A DNA stretch of 64,000 nt from Cytophagales bacterium (GTDB lineage Bacteria; Bacteroidota; Bacteroidia; Cytophagales; Spirosomataceae). Of this stretch, positions 34,201 through 44,306 are shown one piece after another; positions within the stretch are counted from its first letter, which is position 1; every line of letters begins with the position of its first letter. The notes beneath the pieces were generated by a model, which searched no databases, was not told where the DNA came from, and was given only the letters and a program-made list of their open reading frames with translations. The translations under genes were made by a program, and so were the position numbers. The stretch spans positions 62,001-126,000 of the forward strand of contig JAAFJP010000014.1 of NCBI GenBank assembly GCA_013298125.1, in the 5' to 3' direction.

Positions 34201-34464
34201 TGCACCGAAGTAGTAAATTAAAGGTTGGTCGGCATGACCCGCCACCGCCAATGACCTTCCTGCACGAAATGGACCTATATTTCTCCATTTCAAGGCATTA
34301 AAAAGGCTATCATTAAGCGTTACATTTCCTCTACGAACAGTTGTAGAAACAGGAATTTGAGCTTGATTTTTTTTATTTTTTTGTGCGATTGAAAAATTTG
34401 AAATTTGCACAATTAAAAGCACAATAATTGCTTTTAGAATCTGATGAAGTAATGGTTTTTTCAT
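31207..34464 (-). CDS. Secreted VPS10/sortilin-like BNR-repeat protein
   Basis: About 1085 residues from MKKPLL, signal peptide ending SIAQ. It contains many BNR/Asp-box blades (GGVWKTVDAGANW, GVYKSTDAGKSW, GVFRTTDGGKSW, GLYKSTDGGDTW, GLFRSDDGGEHW), a sortilin/Xyloglucanase-type double beta-propeller, then a C-terminal beta and helical part (about 800-1085). These large proteins are common in Bacteroidota and usually annotated as glycosyl hydrolase or sortilin-like; no experimentally set function is known to me. Probably periplasmic or outer-membrane-associated. Confidence 0.85.
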   Translation of the reverse strand: MKKPLLHQILKAIIVLLIVQISNFSIAQKNKKNQAQIPVSTTVRRGNVTLNDSLFNALKWRNIGPFRAGRSLAVAGHADQPLIYYFGAVGGGVWKTVDAGANWFPISDSTFHSSSVGAIAVAPSDPNVLYVGMGEGDMRSNISYGDGVYKSTDAGKSWKHVGLPKADAISNIEVHPTNSDVAYVASVGNPFAPNPERGVFRTTDGGKSWKQILSKNDSTGAVMVRLDPNNPRIVYASMWQAYRNGYSMSSGGKGCGLYKSTDGGDTWENLSQKPGMPKGVLGKIGVAVAASNSNRLFALVENAKGGLFRSDDGGEHWSLINDDKNLWQRCWYYMDLEIDPKNENNVIVLNVNAMKSNDGGKTFKRIMVHHGDTHDCWINPKNPDNYIIGDDGGAEVTFNGGATFSDVDMPTAQFYHVSLDNDFPYNVYGAQQDNSSVRIASRTDGNSIDSKAWYPVAGGEAGYIAADPLNSKITYGGEYDGQMSQHNAETGEIRDVAIWPESAIGSPSIVKKYRFQWTYPIVFSPHNPKELYITSNYVHVTNNEGHSWETISPDLTRNDPKTLGETGGPITKDMTGAEIYGTIFTFAESALEKGNFWIGSDDGLVHITKDGGKNWENISLPTAQLPDYSLISLISPSEFDKGKAYLAANKYMFGDRTPYLFKTVDYGKTWTKITNGIPSDEYCRVVREDPNKRGLLYAGTERGVYVSFSDGATWQKLKLNLPETPIRDLQVHKREKDLVVATHGRSFWILDDISPLHEIMDGKVKEENYLYPPRPSYLMNGGARPQRPDADAGENVPLGVQVRYFLVKKPSKELKLQFLTEKGDTVNTYSNIKDKKGEVIKVSKDFYEDTKQPKPGSIPANLGMNNFVWNFSYPDATEVDGTNVMWAGSTAGAIATPGMYKVRLIDDNKLIAEQSFEIKKDPRLKVSNEDLKEQHDLVQKVNKKVTECHKTINQIRKIKSSVSGYLSAIKDTALVSKLKKVSQPMIDSLEVIEAQLMQTKAKAPQDVLAYPIRLNDKMAGVASYVMSNGFGKPNKQHYAVYEDLAVRIDKVIARFKEIKDKKVPEFNDLVNKEKIQAIVLDEKGK

Positions 34465-34512
34465 GAACATTTAGGAAATTAATTTAGGATAGTAATTTAC
34501 GAAGAAAAAACG

Positions 34513-35415
34513 TTAAAAAAACATTTTTTCAGCTAAACGAAAAGTATTGCAGTGTGCTTCGACAATATCACGAATCTGGGTAGAATAGCCACCTCCCATC
34601 GAAACGACAATTGGTAAATTATTTTTAATGGCTTGTTGGAAAACGAATTCATCACGCCTATAACACCCTTGTAATGAAACACTTAGCTTTCCCAATTTAT
34701 CCGTTTCTAAAATATCAACTCCTGAAATATAGAAAAGAAAATCAGGTTTTTGTTCTGAAATAAGCCTTGGTAATGTCTCAAAAAGGATAGCTAAATATGC
34801 TTCGTCTTTGGTAAAAGTTGGTAATTCAATATCCAAATCCGATTTTTCTTTGTGGAGGGGATAATTCTCTTTTCCGTGCATCGAAAAAGTAAAAACTCGT
34901 GGTTCTTTTTGGAAAATTTCAGCCGTCCCATTGCCTTGGTGGACATCTAAATCAATCACCAATATTTTTGTAGTTAATTGATTATCAAGTAAATAGTTAG
35001 CTGCAATACCCACATCATTCAAAAGGCAAAAGCCCTCTCCCCTATCCGTGTAAGCATGATGAGTACCTCCCGCAACGTTCATGGCGATTCGATTTTTTAA
35101 GGCAAAATGACAGCAATCAATTGTCCCCTGAGTGATGATAGTTTCTCGTAAAACTAATTCCTCTGAGAGTGGAAAGCCAATTTTACGGATCATTTTAGGG
35201 TCGAGACGAAGGTGTTTTAGGTCTTCCCAATAGGCTTGTTTGTGGGTACGAAGAATCCATTTTTCATCAACTGGATTGGGAGCAAAGAAGTTTTCAGGTG
35301 TACAAGTTCCTTCGTAAATCAATTGTTCTGGAATTAGCTCATATTTCAACATCGGAAAACGATGTCCTTCGGGGAGAGGATGTTGATAGATGGGGGAATG
35401 GGTGATTTTGAGCAT
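34513..35415 (-). CDS. Histone-deacetylase-family amidohydrolase
   Basis: About 300 residues. Class IV/AcuC-like HDAC fold with GGTHHAYTDRGEGFCLLND (His-His active site), VIDLDVHQGNGTAEIF (Asp and His zinc ligands) and SGVD (second Asp ligand), plus MGGGYS. All catalytic residues are present. Bacterial members remove acetyl or other acyl groups from polyamines, acetoin-related proteins or unknown substrates. The start at 35415 (MLKITHSP) is preferred to 35427. Confidence 0.88.
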   Translation of the reverse strand: MLKITHSPIYQHPLPEGHRFPMLKYELIPEQLIYEGTCTPENFFAPNPVDEKWILRTHKQAYWEDLKHLRLDPKMIRKIGFPLSEELVLRETIITQGTIDCCHFALKNRIAMNVAGGTHHAYTDRGEGFCLLNDVGIAANYLLDNQLTTKILVIDLDVHQGNGTAEIFQKEPRVFTFSMHGKENYPLHKEKSDLDIELPTFTKDEAYLAILFETLPRLISEQKPDFLFYISGVDILETDKLGKLSVSLQGCYRRDEFVFQQAIKNNLPIVVSMGGGYSTQIRDIVEAHCNTFRLAEKMFF

Positions 35416-35432
35416 TTTATAAAACAATTTTA

Positions 35433-35471
35433 AATACGGAAGTCGTCCTTTTGAAGGACGACTTCCGTATT
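35433..35471. terminator. Perfect 18-bp hairpin, likely terminator of rpe
   Basis: Arms 35433-35450 and 35454-35471, loop of 3 nt. The GGAAGTCGTCCTT core is palindromic and may itself be a dispersed repeat. Confidence 0.75.
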
Positions 35472-35477
35472 AGCATC

Positions 35478-36137
35478 TTACTTTTTCATATTTTTCAAGC
35501 CAGCTATCGCCTCAATAGGGTTTTTGTTTCCAAAAACATAACTACCTGCTACTAAGACATTTGCACCTGACTCTACCAATCTTTGACCCGTTTCTTGATT
35601 TACTCCACCATCAATTTCAATCAACGTGTCAAGTCCTCTTTCGTCAATCATTTTACGAAGTTTTTTTACTCTATCAATCGTAATTTCTTCAAATTTTTGA
35701 CCACCAAAACCTGGATTAATTGACATCAAAAGTACCATGTAACATTCGGGCAAAATATCTTCCAAAACAGAAACAGGGGTTGATAAATTCAAGACAACAC
35801 CAGCCTTACAACCAGCATCTTTTATTTGTCTGAGCGTACGGTGTAAATGTACAGTTGCCTCATGGTGAACTGTGATAATATCTGCCCCAACTTGCTTGAA
35901 GTTTTCGATATACCTTTCGGGCTTTTCTATCATTAAATGCACGTCCAAAGGCTTTGTTGCGTGTTTTTTGATAGCCTCAATAACGGGCATACCATAAGAA
36001 ATGTTAGGCACAAAGTGTCCGTCCATAACGTCTATATGAAACCAATCCGCCTGTGAATTATTGACCATTTCAATATCACGTTGAAGATTAGCAAAATCAG
36101 CGGCAAGAACCGAAGGGGCAATTAAAATATTACTCAT
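35478..36137 (-). CDS. rpe: Ribulose-phosphate 3-epimerase
   Basis: 219 residues, standard length. Family motifs: APSVLAADFANL, WFHIDVMDGHFVPNISYG (His/Asp metal ligands), LDVHLMIEKP, MSINPGFGGQKF and IDGGVN. It interconverts ribulose 5-phosphate and xylulose 5-phosphate in the pentose phosphate pathway, in the cytoplasm. Confidence 0.96.
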   Translation of the reverse strand: MSNILIAPSVLAADFANLQRDIEMVNNSQADWFHIDVMDGHFVPNISYGMPVIEAIKKHATKPLDVHLMIEKPERYIENFKQVGADIITVHHEATVHLHRTLRQIKDAGCKAGVVLNLSTPVSVLEDILPECYMVLLMSINPGFGGQKFEEITIDRVKKLRKMIDERGLDTLIEIDGGVNQETGQRLVESGANVLVAGSYVFGNKNPIEAIAGLKNMKK

Positions 36138-36199
36138 TGTTTATGGGATAAATCAAAAATACATTCAACTACAAAATTAAACCATAAATCGCCCTAAAC

Positions 36200-36232
36200 A
36201 AAAAAAGCCTACTCGCACACTGCAAGTAGGCT
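36200..36232 (-). terminator. Terminator of the porin-like gene
   Basis: 11-bp stem with one mismatch (AGCCTACTCGC / GCAAGTAGGCT); on the minus strand it is followed by a T-run. Confidence 0.75.
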
Positions 36233-36250
36233 CAAAATTATTATCTTTTT

Positions 36251-36829
36251 TTAAAATATAAATCCAAGGGATATGCCCGTTGATGTATTTCTAAATCCAA
36301 GAGGATTGGGAGAATCACTACCTAATTTCCAAATATTACCACTAAAGTTATATCTTCCTTCTAAAAAAATATGGTCACTAATTCTATAACCCAATCCAAA
36401 TATTCCACCCCATCCAAACGATTTTTCTTCGGGAGCATTGTCGTTGAGTGTTGGTAAATATGAAATATACGGTCCTATAACAGTGTACATTCCTCCATCT
36501 CCCATATTTATTTTCACTAACAAAGGAACTTCTAAATAGTTGGATGAATTTAAGATAGTGTCTGCTTTAAAACCTTTTTGATTGAAAGCAATTTCTGGAC
36601 AAAGAGATATATCTTCTGAAAGAGCAATATCAGCAAATAATGCACCCTCAAAACCTACTTTTATAGATTCGGGATTAGCTATTATTGCTCTTCCCCAAGG
36701 GGTTCCTGCATGGACACCTCCTCTAATTCCAAATCTAATCCCTGATTGGGAAAATGAAATCTGAGAAATTGTTAAAATTAGTCCAATTATTAAAACCTTA
36801 ATAGTTGGTAAAGTAAACGCTTTTTTCAT
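36251..36829 (-). CDS. Outer-membrane beta-barrel protein (PorT/OMP_b-brl family)
   Basis: 192 residues with signal peptide (about 1-27, ISFSQ). Then about eight amphipathic beta strands starting IRFGIRGGVHAG and ending in ISLGFIF, with the terminal aromatic residue expected for outer-membrane barrels. Small PorT-like barrel; specific function unknown. A TACTTTTG -7 element lies 15 nt upstream. Confidence 0.82.
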   Translation of the reverse strand: MKKAFTLPTIKVLIIGLILTISQISFSQSGIRFGIRGGVHAGTPWGRAIIANPESIKVGFEGALFADIALSEDISLCPEIAFNQKGFKADTILNSSNYLEVPLLVKINMGDGGMYTVIGPYISYLPTLNDNAPEEKSFGWGGIFGLGYRISDHIFLEGRYNFSGNIWKLGSDSPNPLGFRNTSTGISLGFIF

Positions 36830-36843
36830 AATGTGATAAATTA

Positions 36844-36851
36844 CAAAAGTA
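36844..36851 (-). promoter_or_regulatory. -7 element for the beta-barrel gene
   Basis: Reads TACTTTTG on the minus strand, a full TAnnTTTG match close to the ATG. Confidence 0.55.
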
Positions 36852-36920
36852 TGGATGTAAATTTAATGTTTTTTATTAAAAACCTTGTTAAAACTTATTT
36901 TTTGGCGGTAAATTCGTTAA

Positions 36921-38933
<2,013 letters not shown>

Positions 38934-38982
38934 CTCAAACTTTCCTGTTTGATAATTACGAAAATTAAAATACACAAATATT

Positions 38983-39000
38983 CCGAACTGGAAAGTTCGG
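38983..39000. repeat. CCGAACTGGAAAGTTCGG hairpin
   Basis: A palindrome in the ligA-dapA gap, with a related AACTTTCCTG word at 38938-38947. Probably a dispersed repeat related to the AACAGGTTGGAAACCTGTT family. Confidence 0.65.
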
Positions 39001-39014
39001 ATTACAATTAAAAA

Positions 39015-39896
39015 ATGAGACCAAAATTTCATGGGGTAGCCCCAGCCTTAGTAACTCCAATGTTGGCAGATGGGCAAGTTGATTATCAAGGATTAAAAAA
39101 ACTAATCCAACACGTTACTGATGGAGGCGTGGATTATATGGTTGTACACGGCACAACTGGCGAGTCTGCAACTACCGATAAAAATGAGCAAAAAGCGATA
39201 TTAGATTTTATAAAAGAGAATAATTCAAAAAATCTTCCAATTGTATATGGTTTGGGTGGAAATAATACGCCGAACGTAGTTCAAGCCCTTAAAGATATTG
39301 ATTTTCAAGGAGTTGATGCTATTTTATCTGTTTGTCCATACTACAATAAACCTGGGGCAAGAGGCGTGATTGCACATTATACAGCTATTGCAGATGCAAG
39401 TCCTGTTCCTGTTATCATGTACAATATTCCAGGGCGTTCGGGTATCAATATGACTTCGGCTACTACTTTAACTTTGGCTGAACATCCCAATATTATCGGT
39501 ATCAAAGAGGCTTCTTGTATCATCGAACAGTGTATGGAGATCAATAAAGACAAACCAGAAGATTTTCTTTTGATTTCGGGTGATGATGTGCAAGGTGTAC
39601 CCATTATTGCTTGCGGGGGTGTGGGAGTTATGTCTGTGATTGCCAATGCTTTACCTGCCAGATTTACAGAGATGATTCATGCTGCTTTGGATGGCGATTT
39701 CTTAAAAGCCAGAACTATGTTAGGCAGTTTCTTAGCAATTGATCCACTTTTATACGAAGAAGGAAATCCAGTAGGCGTTAAGAAAATCATGGAAATCAAA
39801 GGTTTGATAAATTCAGATGTAAGATTGCCATTGATGAAAGCCTCTAATGATTTAGAACAACGAATGAGAGTAGTTATCTCAAAAGATGGGCTTTAA
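39015..39896 (+). CDS. dapA: 4-hydroxy-tetrahydrodipicolinate synthase
   Basis: 293 residues. HGTTGESATT (Thr pair), CPYYNKPGARGVIAHY (Tyr), GRSG(I)N, and the Schiff-base Lys in IIGIKEAS; GDDVQGVPIIACGG follows. Condenses pyruvate with aspartate semialdehyde in lysine and diaminopimelate synthesis. No uronate or aromatic context here, and the Arg/Tyr active-site set fits DapA rather than a KDG aldolase. Confidence 0.93.
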   Translation: MRPKFHGVAPALVTPMLADGQVDYQGLKKLIQHVTDGGVDYMVVHGTTGESATTDKNEQKAILDFIKENNSKNLPIVYGLGGNNTPNVVQALKDIDFQGVDAILSVCPYYNKPGARGVIAHYTAIADASPVPVIMYNIPGRSGINMTSATTLTLAEHPNIIGIKEASCIIEQCMEINKDKPEDFLLISGDDVQGVPIIACGGVGVMSVIANALPARFTEMIHAALDGDFLKARTMLGSFLAIDPLLYEEGNPVGVKKIMEIKGLINSDVRLPLMKASNDLEQRMRVVISKDGL

Positions 39897-39952
39897 AGTC
39901 TAAAAAAAAATTATTCCATTTTCAAATCATCAAATTTTCAAATTAAAGTATC

Positions 39953-40255
39953 ATGTTTGTTCACGTAGTAAATTTTTGGTTAAAAAAAGACCTCACAGAC
40001 GCAGAGCGTCAGCAATTTTTGACAGGTGTAAAAACTCTGGGTACTATTGACACTTGTACAACGTTTAATGTTGGGACACCTGCCAAAACTGACCGTCCTG
40101 TAATTGACAATAGTTATGATTATTGTCTTTTAACAATTTTTAACGACATTGAAGGGCATGATGTGTATCAAGAAGCTCCAATTCATCTTAAATTTATAGA
40201 CGAATGCAAACACCTTTGGGAAAAGGTATTAATTTATGATTCAGAAACGATTTAA
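39953..40255 (+). CDS. Dabb (stress-responsive alpha-beta barrel) protein
   Basis: 100 residues of the Dabb fold: MFVHVVNFWLKKDLTDAERQ at the N-terminus and DYCLLTIFNDIEGHDVYQEAPIHLKFI towards the end. These small proteins dimerise into barrels; roles range from stress proteins to polyketide cyclases. Function not determinable from context. Confidence 0.85.
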   Translation: MFVHVVNFWLKKDLTDAERQQFLTGVKTLGTIDTCTTFNVGTPAKTDRPVIDNSYDYCLLTIFNDIEGHDVYQEAPIHLKFIDECKHLWEKVLIYDSETI

Positions 40256-40258
40256 TTT

Positions 40259-40290
40259 AGGTATGAGGTATGAGGTTTTAGGTATGAGGT
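40259..40290. repeat. GGTATGAGGT word repeat at a gene start
   Basis: Three copies of TATGAGGT supply several possible ATG codons in front of the lipoprotein gene. Related words, in both orientations, recur after that gene at about 40785-40880. Confidence 0.75.
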
Positions 40291-40778
40291 TTAAGAAAGT
40301 GAAGCAATTTAAGATATACAAAAATTACATTGTTATCTGCTTTCTCCTTTCTTCTTTCACCTTTCTCCTATTTATTTCTTGTAAATCAAATAAAAACCTA
40401 CAAACAACGTCCTATTATCAACCCAATTATCAAACTGGGACTAATGATAGAAAAGACGGTTTAGGTTTTCAATTGTCTGATAAATATCCCATTGAGATTT
40501 TAATTGGCGATGAACAACCTCAAACAGCCACAGAAGTAATTGAAAAATTGACAATTTCAGATGAAACTCCACTTCAAGAAGGTCAATTGTACAAAGGTAG
40601 AATGCTAAATCGTGGAAATGACCAACAACAAAAGAAGGCTTTATTAGATAGAATGGTAGCACAAGCCCAAGATTTAGGTGCAAGTGGCTTAATGAAAATA
40701 AATTATAAAGTTTTTACAACTGCGAAGACAACTGGTTATACATTGTCTGGAACAGCTTTTAAGTACGTTGTAAAATAG
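40284..40778 (+). CDS. Lipoprotein of unknown function
   Basis: About 164 residues. A hydrophobic signal (YIVICFLLSSFTFLLF) ends at the lipobox FISC. The mature part has ATEVIEKLTISDETPLQEGQLYKGRMLNRG, MVAQAQDLGASGLMKINYKVF and YTLSGTAFKYV, a pattern reminiscent of YbjQ-like small domains but not a firm match. The start is ambiguous: ATG codons at 40263, 40269 and 40284 arise from the word repeat, and one at 40236 overlaps the Dabb gene. 40284 gives the most normal signal peptide. Confidence 0.65.
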   Translation: MRFKKVKQFKIYKNYIVICFLLSSFTFLLFISCKSNKNLQTTSYYQPNYQTGTNDRKDGLGFQLSDKYPIEILIGDEQPQTATEVIEKLTISDETPLQEGQLYKGRMLNRGNDQQQKKALLDRMVAQAQDLGASGLMKINYKVFTTAKTTGYTLSGTAFKYVVK

Positions 40779-40784
40779 GTTTTG

Positions 40785-40880
40785 AGGTTGTAGGTATGAA
40801 TTATGAGGTCGTAGGTATAAGTTCTTATATTTACGACCTTTTAATTTATACTTCATACCTATACTACCTACTAACTCATA
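40785..40880. repeat. Degenerate inverted GTAGGTAT/ATACCTAC word repeat
   Basis: GGTTGTAGGTATGAATTATGAGG-like words (written in part) are answered by CTTCATACCTATACTACC, giving a long imperfect stem after the lipoprotein stop. Confidence 0.65.
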
Positions 40881-40907
40881 ACTGAACTGGTTAGTTAAGT
40901 TATACCC

Positions 40908-40994
40908 ACTCACCCCACCCAACCCTCCCCTCGAAGGGAGGGCTTGTTGAGCTTAAAAGCCCTCCCTTCGAGGGGAGGGTTGGGTGGGGTGAGT
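40908..40994. repeat. Perfect 37-bp inverted repeat
   Basis: Arms 40908-40944 and 40958-40994 are perfect reverse complements around a 13-nt loop. Each arm contains a smaller palindrome, CCCTCCCCTCGAAGGGAGGG. The sequence is homologous to the 38-bp repeat at 48577-48666. It lies between convergent genes. Confidence 0.97.
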
Positions 40995-41047
40995 ACAACT
41001 TGATAAACTAATTCACATAACTACGACCTCACACCTACCACCTGTTA

Positions 41048-43570
41048 TCAGTTTCCCACCACAAAAACCGCATTCCCAAACAACAATTTCCCATTTTGCC
41101 AAAATCCTCTGAAAAGTGGGTCGTTTGCTAAATAGACTACTTGTCCACGACCTAAGTCTTGCGTTCCGAAAATTAACGAATTCTTCAATTTCTCTTGGGC
41201 TTTTGAACCTGCAAAACCAGCAACGGGAACTTTATTGTCTTTAATTACACCCACATTCCAACCTGAACTAAGGTATTGATAATCAGAAGATTCTAATACT
41301 AAACTGAAATAATTTTTGTCATATCCAAATGCCAAAGGGTTTGTATTGTCCATGGTCAGTTTATAAATACTACCTGGGGTTTCTTCCGAAATTGATTCAC
41401 GTTCGGCATTGGCATAAACTTTCAATTTATCTTTATCCTCTTCTTTCTTTTTATCTTCTTCTTTATGTTTTATGTCAAAACCATCCTTACCAGCAAGTCC
41501 GTTGATTGCCCCTTGAACAGCAATGAGTTTTCCTCCCGCCTTTACCCAATCTTTCAATTTTCCAAGATTTTTTTCGTCTAAAATTTTACCATAACTCCCA
41601 TCCGTCAGAACTAAAACATCAAATTTTGAAAGGTCGGTACTGCCAAAATAACTCTCCCCCAAAATGGTTGCAGGGTAATCTATTTGTTTATCGAAGAAAT
41701 GCCAAGTTGCTCCAAATGAGGTAGATGCAACACCATCGCCCGATAAAATAGCCACTTTGGGAGCTTTCAAAAAACTCACATAATCAGAGCCAAAATCTGA
41801 ACCTTTCGTAACCATCCCTGTCGTTGAAGTATATAAGTTTACTTGTAATTTCTCCGCTTCGGCTTTTACTATTTTATCAAAATTATCTCCCAGACGCTCA
41901 TTGCCTGTACGAGTAATGATGAGTGTTCCTTCGTTAAATGCTTGATTTTCAACCTCAAAAGGCTTACCAGCCGAACGAACTTTGATGCCTTTTTTGAGAA
42001 GTGCTGATAAAAACTTCAAATCAGTAAATGATTGCCATTTAGCCATGTAGGCATAAGGCTTTTCAGTTTTGGGTGATGAAGTAATGAAGGTAGGTTTTGC
42101 AGAAGGATTTATTCTATCTTTCACCGCAAAGGCATTCAATCCATACGCAAAAGGCAGCGACCACGACGTAATATCATAAGTCATAGTGTCTTCTACCATC
42201 GTTTTAGGTTCTAACAAAATCTTCAAAAATGTCGAGCGAGGTTGGTAGAGATTTAGTACAATATCCTCTGCATCAATTTGAAAAGTCTCATTTTTATCGT
42301 CCTGATAACTAAAACCTGATGCCATCATAGACTTTCCAGCCGTACCATATTGGAAATTTTCACGGTCTAAAAAACTCAAAAACTCACGAACACGACTCTC
42401 ATTTCCTTTGGTCTTGAAAACAAACGATTTATACTGTCCAACGGGAGATTTTTGTGCATTATCAAAAAACTTAATAAATTCAGTAACCGTCTTGTCAGCA
42501 TTGGCAGAAATTGCTTCCATACAAGCAAAGGAGGTACTAAAATGATGGTCAATTCTTTGTTTTAAAGTCAATGTGTCACCATCTCTTTTGGAAATTCCCA
42601 AGCCTGCCCCAATTCCGCCTTGTTCGTAAGTCATTCCGAAAGCACCATTGTAAGTTGGGTAAGTATCACCATACGATGGATACAACAAATCAAATCTTTC
42701 TTTCGAGAAAAATAACCACCCGTTTTTATCAAAATCTCGCTTGTTATAATTTCCTAAAATCGTTTGAAATTCTCGTTGCCAAGGAGTTATGTCTTCGTGA
42801 AATGGCTTGGCGGCAGGTGAAAAATAATACGGATTTTCATAACCTTGTTCGTGAAAATCAGCGTGTAAGTGTGGCATCCATTGGCGATAAAGTGCCATTC
42901 TTTCTTGTGACTCTTTTTGAGTTTGCCATGCCCAATCACGATTTAAATCAAACAAATAATGGTTAGGTCTTCCCCCAGGCCAAGGCTCTTTATGTTCAAC
43001 TGATGATGATAAGGGGTTGAAGTTTGAACCTACTTTTTGATTATAAAAATTTACGTATCTATCGTATCCATCGGGGTTTATACAAGGGTCAAGCATGACA
43101 ACTGTATTCGACAATATCCCTTTTGAACGCTCATTCAGTTTGTTTAAAAGTTCGTATATGACGAATGGGGCTGTATTTGAGCTACATGACTCGTTTCCGT
43201 GTACGTTATAACTTATCCATGCAATGGCGGGTTGTTTTTTGGTAGGTTTTCCTTCCATCAAACCAATTGACTTCAAATTATTGGTTCTAATTTCGTCTAA
43301 CTGCGTGAAATTTTCGGGTGAAGCAACAACTGCAACCATCAAAGGACGACCTTCATTGGTTAAACCATATTGAATCAGTTTTACTTGATTGGGAAATTGT
43401 TGAGCGATGTATTCATAGTAACTCACCACTTGATGATGGCGTAAAAACCGTTCCCCTTTTTTGAATTTCAAAAACTCCTCGGGTGATTGGATAGTGGTTT
43501 GAGCTTTTGTTTGAAATTCAAGAGAAAAAATAAACGTTAAGCAAGTGATGAAAGTGAAAATTTGTTTCAT
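41048..43570 (-). CDS. Secreted M14-family zinc carboxypeptidase
   Basis: About 840 residues from MKQIFTF with signal peptide ending TKAQ. The N-terminal M14 domain has NVHGNESCSS (zinc His and Glu), DLNRDW, HLHADFHEQG and YEQGG. The C-terminal part (about 500-840) resembles a class I amidotransferase-like/ThuA-type domain (VAILSGDGVAST, VLVLTDGSYG). Likely periplasmic or surface peptidase. Its start lies 14 nt after the yidD stop. Confidence 0.88.
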   Translation of the reverse strand: MKQIFTFITCLTFIFSLEFQTKAQTTIQSPEEFLKFKKGERFLRHHQVVSYYEYIAQQFPNQVKLIQYGLTNEGRPLMVAVVASPENFTQLDEIRTNNLKSIGLMEGKPTKKQPAIAWISYNVHGNESCSSNTAPFVIYELLNKLNERSKGILSNTVVMLDPCINPDGYDRYVNFYNQKVGSNFNPLSSSVEHKEPWPGGRPNHYLFDLNRDWAWQTQKESQERMALYRQWMPHLHADFHEQGYENPYYFSPAAKPFHEDITPWQREFQTILGNYNKRDFDKNGWLFFSKERFDLLYPSYGDTYPTYNGAFGMTYEQGGIGAGLGISKRDGDTLTLKQRIDHHFSTSFACMEAISANADKTVTEFIKFFDNAQKSPVGQYKSFVFKTKGNESRVREFLSFLDRENFQYGTAGKSMMASGFSYQDDKNETFQIDAEDIVLNLYQPRSTFLKILLEPKTMVEDTMTYDITSWSLPFAYGLNAFAVKDRINPSAKPTFITSSPKTEKPYAYMAKWQSFTDLKFLSALLKKGIKVRSAGKPFEVENQAFNEGTLIITRTGNERLGDNFDKIVKAEAEKLQVNLYTSTTGMVTKGSDFGSDYVSFLKAPKVAILSGDGVASTSFGATWHFFDKQIDYPATILGESYFGSTDLSKFDVLVLTDGSYGKILDEKNLGKLKDWVKAGGKLIAVQGAINGLAGKDGFDIKHKEEDKKKEEDKDKLKVYANAERESISEETPGSIYKLTMDNTNPLAFGYDKNYFSLVLESSDYQYLSSGWNVGVIKDNKVPVAGFAGSKAQEKLKNSLIFGTQDLGRGQVVYLANDPLFRGFWQNGKLLFGNAVFVVGN

Positions 43571-43583
43571 AGATTTTGATGAA

Positions 43584-43814
43584 TTATTTGTGAGCATTAT
43601 TTTTCTGAGGCACGGGGTCAAAGCCATGTCCACCACACGGTTGACATGTTGAAATTCGTTTCATTCCCAAGATAAATCCTTTCCAAAAACCCCAAATTTG
43701 GATTGCCTCAATCATGTATTGCGAGCAAGTTGGGGTGTATCTGCATGAATTTGGAAAGTAGGGCGATAAAATGGCTTGGTAAATTTTTACGAATATGATT
43801 AAGATTTTTGACAT
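43584..43814 (-). CDS. yidD: Membrane protein insertion efficiency factor YidD
   Basis: 76 residues with the family signature SPYFPNSCRYTPTCSQYMIEAI and the following GF.KG.ILG..RI..C.P.GGHGFDPVP. It helps YidC-dependent insertion at the inner face of the membrane. Here it is first in a two-gene unit with a peptidase rather than with rnpA/yidC. Confidence 0.95.
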   Translation of the reverse strand: MSKILIIFVKIYQAILSPYFPNSCRYTPTCSQYMIEAIQIWGFWKGFILGMKRISTCQPCGGHGFDPVPQKNNAHK

Positions 43815-43973
43815 CTTTGTCCTAAATTGTTGATGTTATTACGAAGATAAGAAGGTAATTTCAAAATATTAATGAAAAAGGTTCTGTGATGAAAAATAAA
43901 GGATATTTTGAAAAATAATTTTGAGTATAAGTAGTTTTTCGTTCTCTTTGTAAGCTAAATCAAATAATTAGAA

Positions 43974-44303
43974 ATGAAAAGATATTGCCTTACCCTTGAC
44001 CTCAAAGACGACCCCAAGCTCATAGCTGAATATGAAGCCTATCACGTAAAAATTTGGGATGAAATCCAGAAAAGTATCAAAGATTCTGGCATTGAATCCA
44101 TGCAAATTTATCGCCTTCACACTCGTATGATTATGATTATTGAGGCTCAGGATGATTTTAGTTTTGAAGTAAAAGCAAAAATGGATGCCGAAAACCCCAA
44201 AGTTCAAGAATGGGAAGAATTGATGTGGAAATATCAACAAGCCCTCCCAATGGCAAAAGAGGGAGAAAAATGGATGTTGATGGATTTAATTTTTGATATA
44301 TAA
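43974..44303 (+). CDS. L-rhamnose/L-fucose mutarotase-like protein (RhaM family)
   Basis: 109 residues of the RhaM fold: a leading RYCLTLDLKDDP, YEAYHVKIWDEI with the catalytic-type His, MQIYRLHTRMIMIIEA and MDAENPKVQEWEELM. It interconverts sugar anomers. Its stop is 3 nt before an SDR start, matching oxidative L-fucose/L-rhamnose gene pairs; the other pathway genes are not seen. Confidence 0.85.
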   Translation: MKRYCLTLDLKDDPKLIAEYEAYHVKIWDEIQKSIKDSGIESMQIYRLHTRMIMIIEAQDDFSFEVKAKMDAENPKVQEWEELMWKYQQALPMAKEGEKWMLMDLIFDI

Positions 44304-44306
44304 AAA

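Noticed and set aside
36582-36764. Plus-strand frame within the porin gene
   Set aside because: Shadow of the minus-strand beta-barrel gene.
39015-39896. KDG or other sugar-acid aldolase
   Set aside because: Active-site motifs match DapA, and it follows ligA rather than a catabolic gene.
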